Below, piece after piece: positions 15,124-21,226 of a stretch of 26,559 nt of DNA. Origin of the DNA: a virus; IMG/VR virus record IMGVR_UViG_3300027733_000183, positions 1-26,559 of that record; one strand, written 5' to 3'. Under the pieces are notes generated by a model that saw nothing but the letters and a program-made list of their open reading frames with translations, did no database searches and was not told the origin of the DNA. The translations under genes were made by a program, and so were the position numbers. The stretch's first letter is position 1. Each line of letters opens with the position of its first letter.

Positions 15124-15272
15124 ATAACCCCCCTCATTTCCCATCCGGCTATAAAGTAGTTCCATCTGCCTTGCATAGCAGGGCTAATGTACTTGTCGCC
15201 ACTCATGGCTAAGTCATCCTCTGTATAGCCCTTAGAGGACATAAGTGCGTGGAATACTTGTCTTGCTTTCAT
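15120..15272 (-). CDS. Small conserved phage protein (KGYTEDDLAM), 50 aa
   Basis: I start at ATG 15272, which overlaps the stop of the upstream gene by ATGA. The product MKARQVFHALMSSKGYTEDD, then LAMSGDKYISPAMQGRWNYF and GWEMRGVM resembles a short phage family of unknown function with conserved 'YxxAxxQxRWxYFxxGW' features. A longer start at 15338 would run 66 nt into the neighbouring gene and is less likely. Confidence 0.7.
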   Translation of the reverse strand: MKARQVFHALMSSKGYTEDDLAMSGDKYISPAMQGRWNYFIAGWEMRGVM

Positions 15273-15490
15273 TTCTTCATGTTCCTTACATAAGCAGTAA
15301 ACGATTGAATCGTGTCTTTGCCAAACGCTAGAGTGCATTTCTCAATGTGTTGGGCGACTTCTTCAATCACTTCATTCCTGGCATTGTTTTCAACATAACG
15401 CATGATCTGGTGCTTGCGTGAACCTTGAAGACCCCAATCGCCTTGTCTGCGACTGAGTTCATCAAATGCTTCATCTTCAGGTTCTTTCAT
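15269..15490 (-). CDS. Small conserved phage protein, 73 aa
   Basis: The start at ATG 15490 is chosen for its SD (AGGAG about 8 nt upstream). The product starts MKEPEDEAFDELSRRQGDWG, followed by RKHQIMRYVENNARNEVIEE and FGKDTIQSFTAYVRNMKK. The helix-rich pattern 'QIMxYVExNARNEVxEEVA ... FGKDTxxSFxxxVR' is common in podovirus early regions. I do not know its role. It overlaps its neighbours by 14 nt upstream and 4 nt downstream. Confidence 0.75.
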   Translation of the reverse strand: MKEPEDEAFDELSRRQGDWGLQGSRKHQIMRYVENNARNEVIEEVAQHIEKCTLAFGKDTIQSFTAYVRNMKK

Positions 15491-15740
15491 CTGCAATCTC
15501 CTGATCGTTGCGCTTGATTTCATGCTTCAGATACGCCAAGTCAGCATAGGACAACTCGTCTGTTATGTCCTTGATTTGCAGGTTAAAGCGCATCCACTTG
15601 ACTGTTTTCTCACAGTATGCGATTAAGCCAACAGAGTCATCTGCTTCATGCCATTGGTAATCAACTTCAATGCGGTCAATATCTGGATTGAAATCATCGT
15701 CTACCCAATCAAAAGGCACAAATTCAATTGTTTGCATCAT
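15477..15740 (-). CDS. Hypothetical protein, 87 aa
   Basis: The sequence starts MMQTIEFVPFDWVDDDFNPD, is acidic and Trp-rich (DYQWHEADDSVGLIAYCEKT, then VKWMRFNLQIKD), and ends in a charged helix (DLAYLKHEIKRNDQEIADER). No domain is recognised. An AGGAG SD lies just before two adjacent ATGs; the second (15737) has the better spacing and may be the true start. Overlaps of 17 nt upstream and 14 nt downstream indicate one polycistronic unit. Confidence 0.7.
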   Translation of the reverse strand: MMQTIEFVPFDWVDDDFNPDIDRIEVDYQWHEADDSVGLIAYCEKTVKWMRFNLQIKDITDELSYADLAYLKHEIKRNDQEIADERT

Positions 15741-15900
15741 TCACTCCTATCTGTTCAATGTCTTGTGCGGCAAGGAGAGCATCCAAGGCCACAGATTTAA
15801 GGATTACAAGGGCACTCTCTGGCAAGGATGGATTAAGAGCCTTGTGAGCCTCTACATCCTGCCAGAAAGCATTTAAACGATTGGTTTGTTGTTGGTTCAT
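15724..15900 (-). CDS. Small helical protein, 58 aa
   Basis: I choose ATG 15900 (MNQQQTNRLNAFWQDVEAHK, then LPESALVILKSVALDALLAA) instead of the in-frame ATG at 15957. The longer start would put the 15-bp palindrome at 15935-15949 inside the coding region, whereas here it lies 35-49 nt upstream like the copies before other early genes. The product is mostly helix, function unknown. SD support is weak (GGGGC is the closest purine-rich run). Confidence 0.6.
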   Translation of the reverse strand: MNQQQTNRLNAFWQDVEAHKALNPSLPESALVILKSVALDALLAAQDIEQIGVNDANN

Positions 15901-15934
15901 GCGCCAATTCTGCCCCGTCTGACAGAGATTGGAA

Positions 15935-15949
15935 TAGGGATTTACCCTA
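15935..15949. promoter_or_regulatory. TAGGG-N5-CCCTA palindromic element, copy 1
   Basis: TAGGGATTTACCCTA is a perfect TAGGG/CCCTA dyad with a 5-nt AT centre, lying between two leftward genes and 35 bp upstream of the ATG at 15900. Related copies precede other operons (17252, 18115, 24293, 24327, 25006), suggesting a shared operator or activator site. Confidence 0.7.
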
Positions 15950-15966
15950 CCTTCCACTTTAGTGGA

Positions 15967-16302
15967 TTAAATCTTACGCATAACCCTTTGGAGCCGCCCA
16001 GAAACGCCTTTACGGGTTCCAATGACCTCGATGAAGCCCTTGTCAATCAGCGCCTTGTATCGGGCTGTGACGCTTGAATAGGGCAGAAATGCTAGTTTGG
16101 CAAGTATCTCATCTGAGATACAACCATCTGGGCCATAGGCTGCAATGGTTTCATAGACCAAGGACTCCATCTTTGTGGTGTCGATTGCCTGTGCTGCCTG
16201 ATGTGAAGTGGCAGGGTCTTCTTTGCGAGACAGTTTAAACGGCGCAGTTCCAAAGAACTTCTCGACTGCACCACCAAACCAAGATTGATCTAATTTTGTC
16301 AT
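15967..16302 (-). CDS. Winged-helix DNA-binding-like protein, 111 aa
   Basis: The phrase RKEDPATSHQAAQAIDTTK (about 27-45) and the C-terminal half (ESLVYETIAAYGPDGCISDE, ILAKLAFLPYSSVTARYKAL, IDKGFIEVIGTRKGVSGR) match phage winged-helix proteins, where the second helix reads a DNA groove and 'G-S-G-R' closes the wing. An AGGAG SD precedes ATGs at 16305 and 16302; the latter has the usual spacing. It lies in the recombination operon next to the ERF protein and may regulate it or act in replication. Confidence 0.75.
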   Translation of the reverse strand: MTKLDQSWFGGAVEKFFGTAPFKLSRKEDPATSHQAAQAIDTTKMESLVYETIAAYGPDGCISDEILAKLAFLPYSSVTARYKALIDKGFIEVIGTRKGVSGRLQRVMRKI

Positions 16303-16315
16303 CATCAACTCCTAT

Positions 16316-16335
16316 TAAATTGGGGCCGTAGCCCC
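16316..16335 (-). promoter_or_regulatory. Intercistronic hairpin with UACG tetraloop
   Basis: On the minus strand GGGGC-TACG-GCCCC (16335-16322) forms a 5-bp GC stem closed by a UNCG-type loop, then AATTTAAT and the SD of the winged-helix gene. It has no proper U-run, so it looks more like an attenuator, processing site or mRNA stabiliser than a full terminator. Confidence 0.55.
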
Positions 16336-16345
16336 GTGAGGTTTA

Positions 16346-16585
16346 TCAAAAGGGAATATCGTCATCCGCATAAACTATCTTTTTGGGATTAGCTGCTGGA
16401 GGTTGTGCATCCTTGGGATTGACTGCCAAGCCCATGAACTTGCCATTCTTTCCTTCTTTGATCCAAGCACTCAACCAATAATCTACGCCATCAACAGTAA
16501 TGTTGCCTTTGTAGTCTGGAGATGTTGGCTTGTCCTTTTTGTCCGATTTGAACAAAACACCTGAGTTATCACGCTTATTTTCCAT
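16346..16585 (-). CDS. Small protein with SSB-like DDDIPF tip, 79 aa
   Basis: The product reads MENKRDNSGVLFKSDKKDKP, then a beta-rich core (YKGNITVDGVDYWLSAWIKE, GKNGKFMGLAVNPKD), a Pro/Ala linker and the final DDDIPF. The terminal acid-hydrophobic tip is that of bacterial single-stranded DNA-binding protein, which recruits repair and replication partners. The core is too short for a standard SSB OB-fold, so this may be a compact SSB analogue or a mimic that competes for SSB partners. The start has a good SD (GAAAGG). It lies one base downstream of the ERF gene, which supports a recombination role. Confidence 0.8.
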   Translation of the reverse strand: MENKRDNSGVLFKSDKKDKPTSPDYKGNITVDGVDYWLSAWIKEGKNGKFMGLAVNPKDAQPPAANPKKIVYADDDIPF

Positions 16586-16586
16586 A

Positions 16587-17198
16587 TTAGCCTTTCAATG
16601 ATTCGCCATGTTTTTTCAATGCACTACGCACATTACTTGGAAGCAATGCCCATAACGCCACCTTTTCCTCCTGGTCATGGATTCCCAGGTATTCCTCATA
16701 AGCCCCAATCAAGTCATCTGCATTGATTCTGTCAGCAATGGCAATCGCAACATCTGCAATGATGTTCTGCCTGTCCTTGGAGACAATAACGCCATCAGTG
16801 GGCTTGATGGTCTTCTTCTCTGAACCAACTGTGCCATCCAAGGCATCGTGCTCCAAAACCTCCAGCGCAGCCACCCATAGGTAACGGCGAATATAGGTCT
16901 GAACAGCGCCCAGATTTTGCACTTCATGGCAACCCTTGAGGGCCGCAGAAGACATTGGGCTTGTGATGATGATCTTTTCTTCTGGCTTGTCGTTGTTCAC
17001 AATCGTCATGCTTGCTTCTTCTTTGCCAAAGCTGATGATGGAAGTCAAACCAATTTGTTTGAAGATTTCTAGTGCTGGGATTACAAAGTCACCAAGTTCA
17101 AAATAGTAGTAATTTGCAAACTTGTTGTGACCTGATTTCTTGAGTTTGGCCTTGTGAAATTGCTCACGGGCCTCGTTCAGTTTTTGATATACATTCAT
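16587..17198 (-). CDS. erf: ERF-family single-strand annealing recombinase, 203 aa
   Basis: The N-terminus (MNVYQKLNEAREQFHKAKLK, then SGHNKFANYYYFELGDFVIP) and the core (GAVQTYIRRYLWVAALEVLE, followed by HDALD) carry the hallmarks of the ERF superfamily, in which GxxxTYxRRYxL and a following Asp/Glu-rich patch are conserved. The C-terminal half is a helical partner-binding region. It anneals complementary strands in phage recombination and repair and likely works with the SSB-tipped protein encoded next door. An AGGAG SD lies 6 nt before the ATG, and a palindromic control element lies 54-68 nt upstream. Confidence 0.85.
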   Translation of the reverse strand: MNVYQKLNEAREQFHKAKLKKSGHNKFANYYYFELGDFVIPALEIFKQIGLTSIISFGKEEASMTIVNNDKPEEKIIITSPMSSAALKGCHEVQNLGAVQTYIRRYLWVAALEVLEHDALDGTVGSEKKTIKPTDGVIVSKDRQNIIADVAIAIADRINADDLIGAYEEYLGIHDQEEKVALWALLPSNVRSALKKHGESLKG

Positions 17199-17229
17199 AG
17201 TGACTCCTGTTAAGTGAGATTTAATTGTG

Positions 17230-17442
17230 TCAGACTTTGTTGAGAATTCTATAGGTGTTTTCCCTAGCTTGCTCTCCTTGCGCTTGTGTGATCCACATTG
17301 TCAGCATAGTGAGTTCATGCTGGATTGAAGTGATGTCACCCGTGAACCCTGCGTAGTTTTTTGACAGGCATTTGTTGCTCAGTGCCTTGGTTTTGTTTTC
17401 GATTGTCATCAACATCGTTGCGTAATCGTTGAAGTCGCTCAT
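17230..17442 (-). CDS. Small helical protein, 70 aa
   Basis: I start at ATG 17442, which has a good SD (AAAAGG, 6 nt away), rather than at the TTG at 17499. The product opens MSDFNDYATMLMTIENKTKA and continues mostly helical with Asn/Gln/Thr, ending ARENTYRILNKV. No family is recognised. Its last codons contain an operator-like palindrome (17252-17266) that is identical over 17 nt to one in the intergenic region near 18114-18130. Confidence 0.65.
   Translation of the reverse strand: MSDFNDYATMLMTIENKTKALSNKCLSKNYAGFTGDITSIQHELTMLTMWITQAQGEQARENTYRILNKV
17252..17266. promoter_or_regulatory. TAGGG-N5-CCCTA palindromic element, copy 2 (inside coding sequence)
   Basis: On the plus strand the site is TAGGTGTTTTCCCTA, a one-mismatch version of the palindrome. 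It lies in the end of the 70-aa gene and 54-68 nt upstream of the ERF start. The run ATAGGTGTTTTCCCTAG is identical to 18114-18130. Confidence 0.7.
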
Positions 17443-17501
17443 GTTTAGCCTTTTCAAATGTTTGAGATATGTCTGTGCAAGCTGCACTTTGATAGACAAA
17501 T

Positions 17502-17687
17502 TTAGGGTCTGTGATTGCCAGTGTTGGCAGGGTCTTCTTTGCTGGTGTTTTGTCTCTCAGCAAGATGGGCAAGCTGGGTTGCAAGGTCACAATCTCGAAA
17601 TAGGATAGGACTCGTTTGATCGCAATCGTCAAATGTTTCATCTGAATTGTCTCCAATGATGTCTTGCAGTCTGGATTTCATTTTCAT
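17502..17687 (-). CDS. Small acidic protein, 61 aa
   Basis: I start at ATG 17687 (MKMKSRLQDIIGDNSDETFD), with GAGG 5 nt upstream, 7 nt after the stop of the previous gene. The product continues to QLAHLAERQNTSKEDPANTG. It is acidic and I see no domain. Two other long minus-strand frames overlap this stretch (17336-17656 and an extension to 17846); this version fits spacing and SD best, but the choice of frame is less certain here than elsewhere. Confidence 0.5.
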   Translation of the reverse strand: MKMKSRLQDIIGDNSDETFDDCDQTSPILFRDCDLATQLAHLAERQNTSKEDPANTGNHRP

Positions 17688-17694
17688 GTTGTCC

Positions 17695-18045
17695 TCACTC
17701 GTCAAACATTTCTTTGAAAGGGGCATCCATTTTAGCCGCTGTGATCTTGCGTTCATCAAGGGCTTTTTGGACTCGTTCAATTCGCAGGTTGCGATAATGC
17801 TGGAGTTCTTCAATGTCATCAACCCAAGGGGTCTTGACAACATCAAACACTCGCAGTTCAGCCCTGCGACACACTTTTAGCTCGACTCGGTGCATGACGA
17901 TTGCTGCAACATCTTCAGCATTGTTGGCTTTGATGGCCTCCACCAGAGCAACACTATCATCAATAGCGTCAGAAATGTCCTCTGGGTCTAACTCTTGGAC
18001 AATCGCATAACACTCGTAATTGAATCTTTCTTCATCGGTTGGCAT
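17695..18045 (-). CDS. Hypothetical protein heading the leftward operon, 116 aa
   Basis: The first gene of the leftward unit has AGGAG 6 nt before the ATG and begins MPTDEERFNYECYAIVQELD. The chain is acidic, highly helical (DAIDDSVALVEAIKANNAED, then ELQHYRNLRIERVQKALDER) and ends KEMFDE. I do not recognise it. Its position directly next to the divergent promoter region suggests an early protein. The leader contains a GC hairpin (18063-18080) close to the SD. Confidence 0.7.
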   Translation of the reverse strand: MPTDEERFNYECYAIVQELDPEDISDAIDDSVALVEAIKANNAEDVAAIVMHRVELKVCRRAELRVFDVVKTPWVDDIEELQHYRNLRIERVQKALDERKITAAKMDAPFKEMFDE

Positions 18046-18062
18046 TCGGAACTCCTGTTGAC

Positions 18063-18080
18063 CACTGCAAAAGCGCAGTG
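18063..18080 (-). promoter_or_regulatory. Leader hairpin upstream of the leftward recombination operon
   Basis: CACTGC (18063-18068) and GCAGTG (18075-18080) form a perfect 6-bp stem with a 6-nt loop AAAAGC. In leftward mRNA it ends about 18 nt before the start codon and just ahead of the AGGAG SD, so it could affect initiation or RNA stability. Confidence 0.5.
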
Positions 18081-18114
18081 ATAGGACTGTCGCACAAAAA
18101 AAAGATGCGTGGAA

Positions 18115-18129
18115 TAGGTGTTTTCCCTA
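18115..18129. promoter_or_regulatory. TAGGG-N5-CCCTA palindromic element, copy 3, in the divergent intergenic region
   Basis: TAGGTGTTTTCCCTA lies between genes transcribed in opposite directions, about 70 bp from the leftward start at 18045 and 51 bp from the rightward start at 18180. It could control both. It is flanked by an A8 tract (18096-18103) and an AT-rich stretch ATAAAATTAG. Confidence 0.7.
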
Positions 18130-18179
18130 GTACATAAAATTAGAAAACCCATCATACTGAGGTTTTTGGAGACAATCAA

Positions 18180-18542
18180 ATGCGTTTAAACCAGACCCAT
18201 CGAACCATTCTCAAGCGCCTATCAGGTGGCCCCAGGTCAATGCTTGACATGACCCACAGTGCAACAGACAACAATGCTGTGTCATACCACTATGCCAAGT
18301 ACCTGCCTGACTTAGAGCAATTTGGCTATGTTATCAACCATCAGGAGAAGTGGCATTTAACTGAGTACGGGCGCATGGAGATGAATCGGGCCATCAGTGG
18401 TGCAGCCATGAGGATTGAGAATGGGTCTGTCAAAGAAATCTATGATGGCAAGGAACTGCGGAGGAATGTCCAGCGCCGTGGGTGTTATGACTTCTTGAAG
18501 TACCCAAGTCGCTTTAGCGACAATCGAATTTACAGAGTTTGA
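18180..18542 (+). CDS. Winged-helix DNA-binding-like protein, 120 aa
   Basis: The product begins MRLNQTHRTILKRLSGGPRS, then a helix-turn-helix (MLDMTHSATDNNAVSYHYAK) and a wing (YVINHQEKWHLTEYGRMEMN), followed by a basic C-terminal tail. This is the fold of MarR/ArsR-style phage regulators and some replication accessory proteins. It is the first gene right of the divergent control region with copy 3 of the palindrome, so autoregulation is plausible. The SD is TTGGAG 8 nt upstream. Confidence 0.75.
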   Translation: MRLNQTHRTILKRLSGGPRSMLDMTHSATDNNAVSYHYAKYLPDLEQFGYVINHQEKWHLTEYGRMEMNRAISGAAMRIENGSVKEIYDGKELRRNVQRRGCYDFLKYPSRFSDNRIYRV

Positions 18543-18555
18543 TATAATGTTTGGA
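18520..18555 (+). promoter_or_regulatory. Extended -10 promoter (TGATATAAT)
   Basis: TG at 18540-18541, one base, then a consensus TATAAT at 18543-18548 make a complete extended -10 element. No good -35 is present, as is typical for this class. Transcription would start near 18555 and yield a leader of about 95 nt for the replication gene. Confidence 0.7.
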
Positions 18556-18560
18556 AACCC

Positions 18561-18650
18561 GGCTAGATGGGGAGTAGCTACTCCATCGAAAAGCGAGCCT
18601 CCCCGCCTGCCGATCGTTTCCTTTCAGTGGAGGACAGCGAAGGAAAAACC
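18561..18650 (+). promoter_or_regulatory. Structured, possibly switching mRNA leader of the replication gene
   Basis: GGAGTAGCTACTCC (18571-18584) is a perfect 14-bp palindrome able to fold as a hairpin. The same GGGGAG (18569-18574) can instead pair with CTCCCC (18599-18604), so the two folds exclude each other. Downstream TTTCCTTTC (18617-18625) can pair with GAAGGAAA (18639-18646), which contains the SD. Translation control by RNA folding is inferred. Confidence 0.5.
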
Positions 18651-19427
18651 ATGCCTACTAGGTATCTAAAGCCTGGGATTCGTGACAGCGAATCTATCGA
18701 CAAATTATCCCCACTTGCAGAGACATTGTTTTACAGACTGTTAGTAACAGTCGATGACTTTGGGCGTTTTGACGCAAGACCCGCCATGATTAAGGCGAAC
18801 TGCTATCCAGTAAAAGAATCAATCACGATAAACAAGTGCAAGGACTTGCTTGTTGAACTAAAAGACTCTGGACTGATACTTATTTATCAAACTGAAGCCA
18901 AAACTACATTGCAAATGTGCAAGTGGGACAACATCCCAAGGGCAAAAGAAAGCAAGTACCCAGACATGGATGGCAGTTGCATACAGTTGCATACAAGTGC
19001 AAAGCATTTGCATACAGATGTACCTTTAACCGTAACCGAAACTAAAACAGAAACAAAGACTAAAACCGTTGATACACCTGACGGCGTTTCACAATCTGTT
19101 TGGCAGGAATTCGTCAATCATCGAAAGTCAAAGAAAGCCCAGGTCACTCAGTTGGTGATTGATGGAATCCAAAAGGAAGCTGACAAGGCTGGATTTAGCC
19201 TTGAGGATGCCTTGAAGGAAGTAGTTGTAAGGAATTGGCAAGGTTTCAAAGCTGAGTGGGTTTTACCAAAGCCCACCTTTGGCGACATGGCTAGGGTATC
19301 TGTTGCACCCGTTCAAGGCCGTGATCCTGCTTTACTCAAGCTGGATGAAGACAGAAAGCACACAGGCCCACCACCGCCAGAAATCATGGCACAAATCAGA
19401 AATGCGTTGAAAGGAAAAGTAACATGA
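18651..19427 (+). CDS. Replication initiator-like protein, 258 aa
   Basis: I start at ATG 18651, with GAAGGA upstream, instead of the ATG at 18567 that lies in the structured leader. The N-terminal winged-helix-like part (RYLKPGIRDSESIDKLSPLA, ETLFYRLLVTVDDFGRFDAR) resembles phage replication proteins of the O/DnaT-associated kind. A Thr/Lys-rich linker (TETKTETKTKT) follows, and the C-terminal half (SVWQEFVNHRKSKKAQVTQL, then RNWQGFKAEWVL) resembles the DnaD/DnaT domain that loads helicase. It would start phage DNA synthesis, with the host supplying the replisome. The stop overlaps the next gene by 4 nt. Confidence 0.75.
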   Translation: MPTRYLKPGIRDSESIDKLSPLAETLFYRLLVTVDDFGRFDARPAMIKANCYPVKESITINKCKDLLVELKDSGLILIYQTEAKTTLQMCKWDNIPRAKESKYPDMDGSCIQLHTSAKHLHTDVPLTVTETKTETKTKTVDTPDGVSQSVWQEFVNHRKSKKAQVTQLVIDGIQKEADKAGFSLEDALKEVVVRNWQGFKAEWVLPKPTFGDMARVSVAPVQGRDPALLKLDEDRKHTGPPPPEIMAQIRNALKGKVT

Positions 19428-19588
19428 CCGAAGAACAATTTGAAGATGCAATGAACACATATGAGTTGGAAGACCGATATGCAGAGTTCATTGAGGCACA
19501 CCACCCTGTTGGCAATAATCATGTTTTGATTAGGCTGATGGAAAGCGGTGATTTCTACGATGACTTCAAAGATTCGATGGTGACATGA
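19424..19588 (+). CDS. Small acidic protein, 54 aa
   Basis: The ATG at 19424 overlaps the preceding stop (ATGA) and the frame ends at 19588, again with an ATGA overlap into the Mom-like gene. The product opens MTEEQFEDAMNTYELEDRYA and ends RLMESGDFYDDFKDSMVT. It is very acidic, with about one third Asp/Glu. I recognise no family. The double overlap makes expression likely. By position it might serve as a regulator or partner of the DNA modification protein, similar in placement (not sequence) to Com before mom in phage Mu. Confidence 0.65.
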   Translation: MTEEQFEDAMNTYELEDRYAEFIEAHHPVGNNHVLIRLMESGDFYDDFKDSMVT

Positions 19589-20196
19589 AGGTTTTGCCCA
19601 TAAAACCTTTTGAGGCTGAACCTTGGATTTTGAAAAAACACTATGCCAAGCGGATGCCTCAAATAATCCATGCTTTTGGTTTGTATGACACAAGGCTAGT
19701 TGGCATCGTGACTTATGGGTTGCCAGCTAGTCCTTTCCTGTGCATGGGTGTGTGTGGGCCAGAAAACAAAGACATTGTTTTGGAGTTAAACCGCCTGTGC
19801 ATTGAAGATGGATTGAAAAATGCCGCATCAATGCTGGTTGGTCAAAGTCTGCAAATGTTGCCAAAGCCAAGCATTGTGGTTTCCTATGCTGACACTGAGA
19901 TGAACCATGTTGGGTATGTCTATCAGGCAACAAACTTCATTTTCACTGGAACAACAAAAGAACGAACAGACATGGCTGGACTTGATGGTAAGCATTCAAG
20001 GCATAATTTTGGAGATTCTGAAAATAGAATAAATCGCAGTGCTAAGCACAGATATATTTATTTTGTTGGAAGCAGAAAACAAAAACAAACTTTAAAAGAC
20101 CAGCTGCGTTATGAAATCCAACCTTACCCAAAAGGCGAATCAGAAAAATATAACGCTGGAAGTTCTGTAAAGACTCAGGAGTTATTATTTATATGA
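19585..20196 (+). CDS. mom: Mom-like adenine DNA modification protein, 203 aa
   Basis: The pattern is that of the Mom family of phage Mu: KHYAKRMPQIIHAFGLYDTR near 18-37 (H19, Y20), a beta-hairpin LVGIVTYGLPASPFL, VLELNRLCIEDGLKNAASML, then VVSYADTEMNHVGYVYQATN (D103, Y111, Y113). Mom is a GNAT-fold acyltransferase-like enzyme that adds a carbamoyl-type group to adenine in double-stranded DNA and protects it from many restriction enzymes. Residues corresponding to the catalytic His-Tyr and Asp-Tyr pairs are present. It is coupled to both neighbours by ATGA. The exact modification here is not known. Confidence 0.8.
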   Translation: MKVLPIKPFEAEPWILKKHYAKRMPQIIHAFGLYDTRLVGIVTYGLPASPFLCMGVCGPENKDIVLELNRLCIEDGLKNAASMLVGQSLQMLPKPSIVVSYADTEMNHVGYVYQATNFIFTGTTKERTDMAGLDGKHSRHNFGDSENRINRSAKHRYIYFVGSRKQKQTLKDQLRYEIQPYPKGESEKYNAGSSVKTQELLFI

Positions 20197-20435
20197 ACAA
20201 AGATGAAGCCCACCATTTGCTTAACAAACGAAAACAAGGTTTTGCCGTTCCACTCTACATTGTCAACAGAGCCTTACTTGTATCAGGAGACCTTGGAATG
20301 GCTTGTACACCTTGCAAAACAACCGGGCTGGAAGGGTCAGGCATGGCACAGGGCGAAGGAACTGGAGTCATGCCCGACTCACTTATGGCGTGGAATAACA
20401 ACAGATTTGACGAACCACATGAAAGCCCAATATGA
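20193..20435 (+). CDS. Small early protein in frame 1 of a double-coding segment, 80 aa
   Basis: The first 35 residues (MNKDEAHHLLNKRKQGFAVP, then LYIVNRALLVSGDLG) look like a known short phage family that opens with a helix and a conserved 'INxALxxxGDL'. The second half (GMACTPCKTTGLEGSGMAQG) has low-complexity, non-family character. Stop and next start at 20432 form an ATGA overlap like its neighbours. A second, more protein-like frame covers 20293-20454. The true gene may end early, use a +1 frameshift near 20290, or overlap the second gene fully. Confidence 0.55.
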   Translation: MNKDEAHHLLNKRKQGFAVPLYIVNRALLVSGDLGMACTPCKTTGLEGSGMAQGEGTGVMPDSLMAWNNNRFDEPHESPI

Positions 20436-20454
20436 ATCCATTTCTGATAAATGA
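20293..20454 (+). CDS. Small early protein in frame 2 (TTG start or frameshift product), 53 aa
   Basis: The frame carries a convincing helical protein (EWLVHLAKQPGWKGQAWHRA, then KELESCPTHLWRGITTDLTN) that resembles a family of short phage proteins ('LAxQPGWxxYxxHRxKEL'). No ATG suits it: the frame-opening ATG at 20203 lacks an SD and adds unlike residues. The TTG at 20293 has AGGAG 3 nt upstream, or it may be reached by +1 frameshifting from the first frame. A sequencing indel is a third option. Confidence 0.6.
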   Translation: MEWLVHLAKQPGWKGQAWHRAKELESCPTHLWRGITTDLTNHMKAQYESISDK

Positions 20455-21226
20455 GCCAACTTGCATCAGTTTTTCAGGTGGGCGAACATCGGCTTATATG
20501 CTTTGGAAGGTTTTGGAGGCTCACCAGATGAGCTTGCCAGAGGAAGCAATTGTCTGTTTTTGCAACACGGGAAAAGAGCATGAATCCACTTTGGACTTTG
20601 TGAGAGACATAGAAAAAGAATGGAATGTGCCGATTGTTTGGCTTGAGTTCACAAGAAATCCACAGAAATTCAAGGTTGTGAATCACGAAACAGCCAGCAG
20701 GAATGGGGAGCCATTTGCAGAGTTGATCGAGCAGCGCAGTTTTTTGCCAAACTCAGTTATGCGGTTTTGCACCACAGAGTTGAAGATTAACCCCATCACT
20801 CGTTACATGGCATCGATTGGGCATGATGAATTTCAAACAATGGCAGGGATTCGGGCTGATGAACCACGCAGGGTTGCCAAGCTCAGGGAAACCTTACACG
20901 CACCCTTGTCGATTGCAGGGGTCAACCAAGCCGATGTACAGGCTTTTTGGGCATCAAACAGCTTTGACCTTGGGATTGAGTTTCGAGACAAGGTGACACC
21001 CCTTGGAAACTGCGATTTATGCTTTATGAAGGGCGCATACCAAATTATGAGCATCATTCAACAAGAACCAAGTCGAGCCATTTGGTGGGCAGAGCAAGAA
21101 AAGAAAATAGGCGGCAGGTTTTCCAAAGACAGACCTGACTACACCCAGATGATGAATTTTGGAAAGAATCAATCCGATATGTTTAACCAAGAAGAAGAAA
21201 CAATCGCTTGTTTCTGCGGAGATTAA
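20432..21226 (+). CDS. PP-loop ATPase / PAPS reductase-like protein, 264 aa
   Basis: The PP-loop motif SFSGGRTSAYML (13-24, SGGxxS) marks the adenylating ATP pyrophosphatase superfamily that includes PAPS reductase and DndC. Conserved cysteines follow: C113 (RFCTTELKINP), C194 and C197 (CDLCFMKG), and C260/C262 (ACFCGD), enough to bind a cluster or zinc. RADEPRR at 141-147 is a typical phosphate-binding loop. Function in phages is not settled. Location between the Mom-like and RuvC-like genes suggests nucleic-acid modification rather than sulfur assimilation. It overlaps the upstream frame by ATGA. Confidence 0.8.
   Translation: MNPFLINEPTCISFSGGRTSAYMLWKVLEAHQMSLPEEAIVCFCNTGKEHESTLDFVRDIEKEWNVPIVWLEFTRNPQKFKVVNHETASRNGEPFAELIEQRSFLPNSVMRFCTTELKINPITRYMASIGHDEFQTMAGIRADEPRRVAKLRETLHAPLSIAGVNQADVQAFWASNSFDLGIEFRDKVTPLGNCDLCFMKGAYQIMSIIQQEPSRAIWWAEQEKKIGGRFSKDRPDYTQMMNFGKNQSDMFNQEEETIACFCGD

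Noticed and set aside
17336-17656. Alternative leftward protein of 106 aa
   Set aside because: It overlaps two better-spaced small genes with clear SDs (starts 17442 and 17687) and has irregular composition.
18561-18600. Resemblance of GGGGAGTAGC to the start of the yybP-ykoY manganese riboswitch
   Set aside because: The second conserved part of that riboswitch is missing and the word is explained by a local palindrome GGAGTAGCTACTCC; no metal gene follows.
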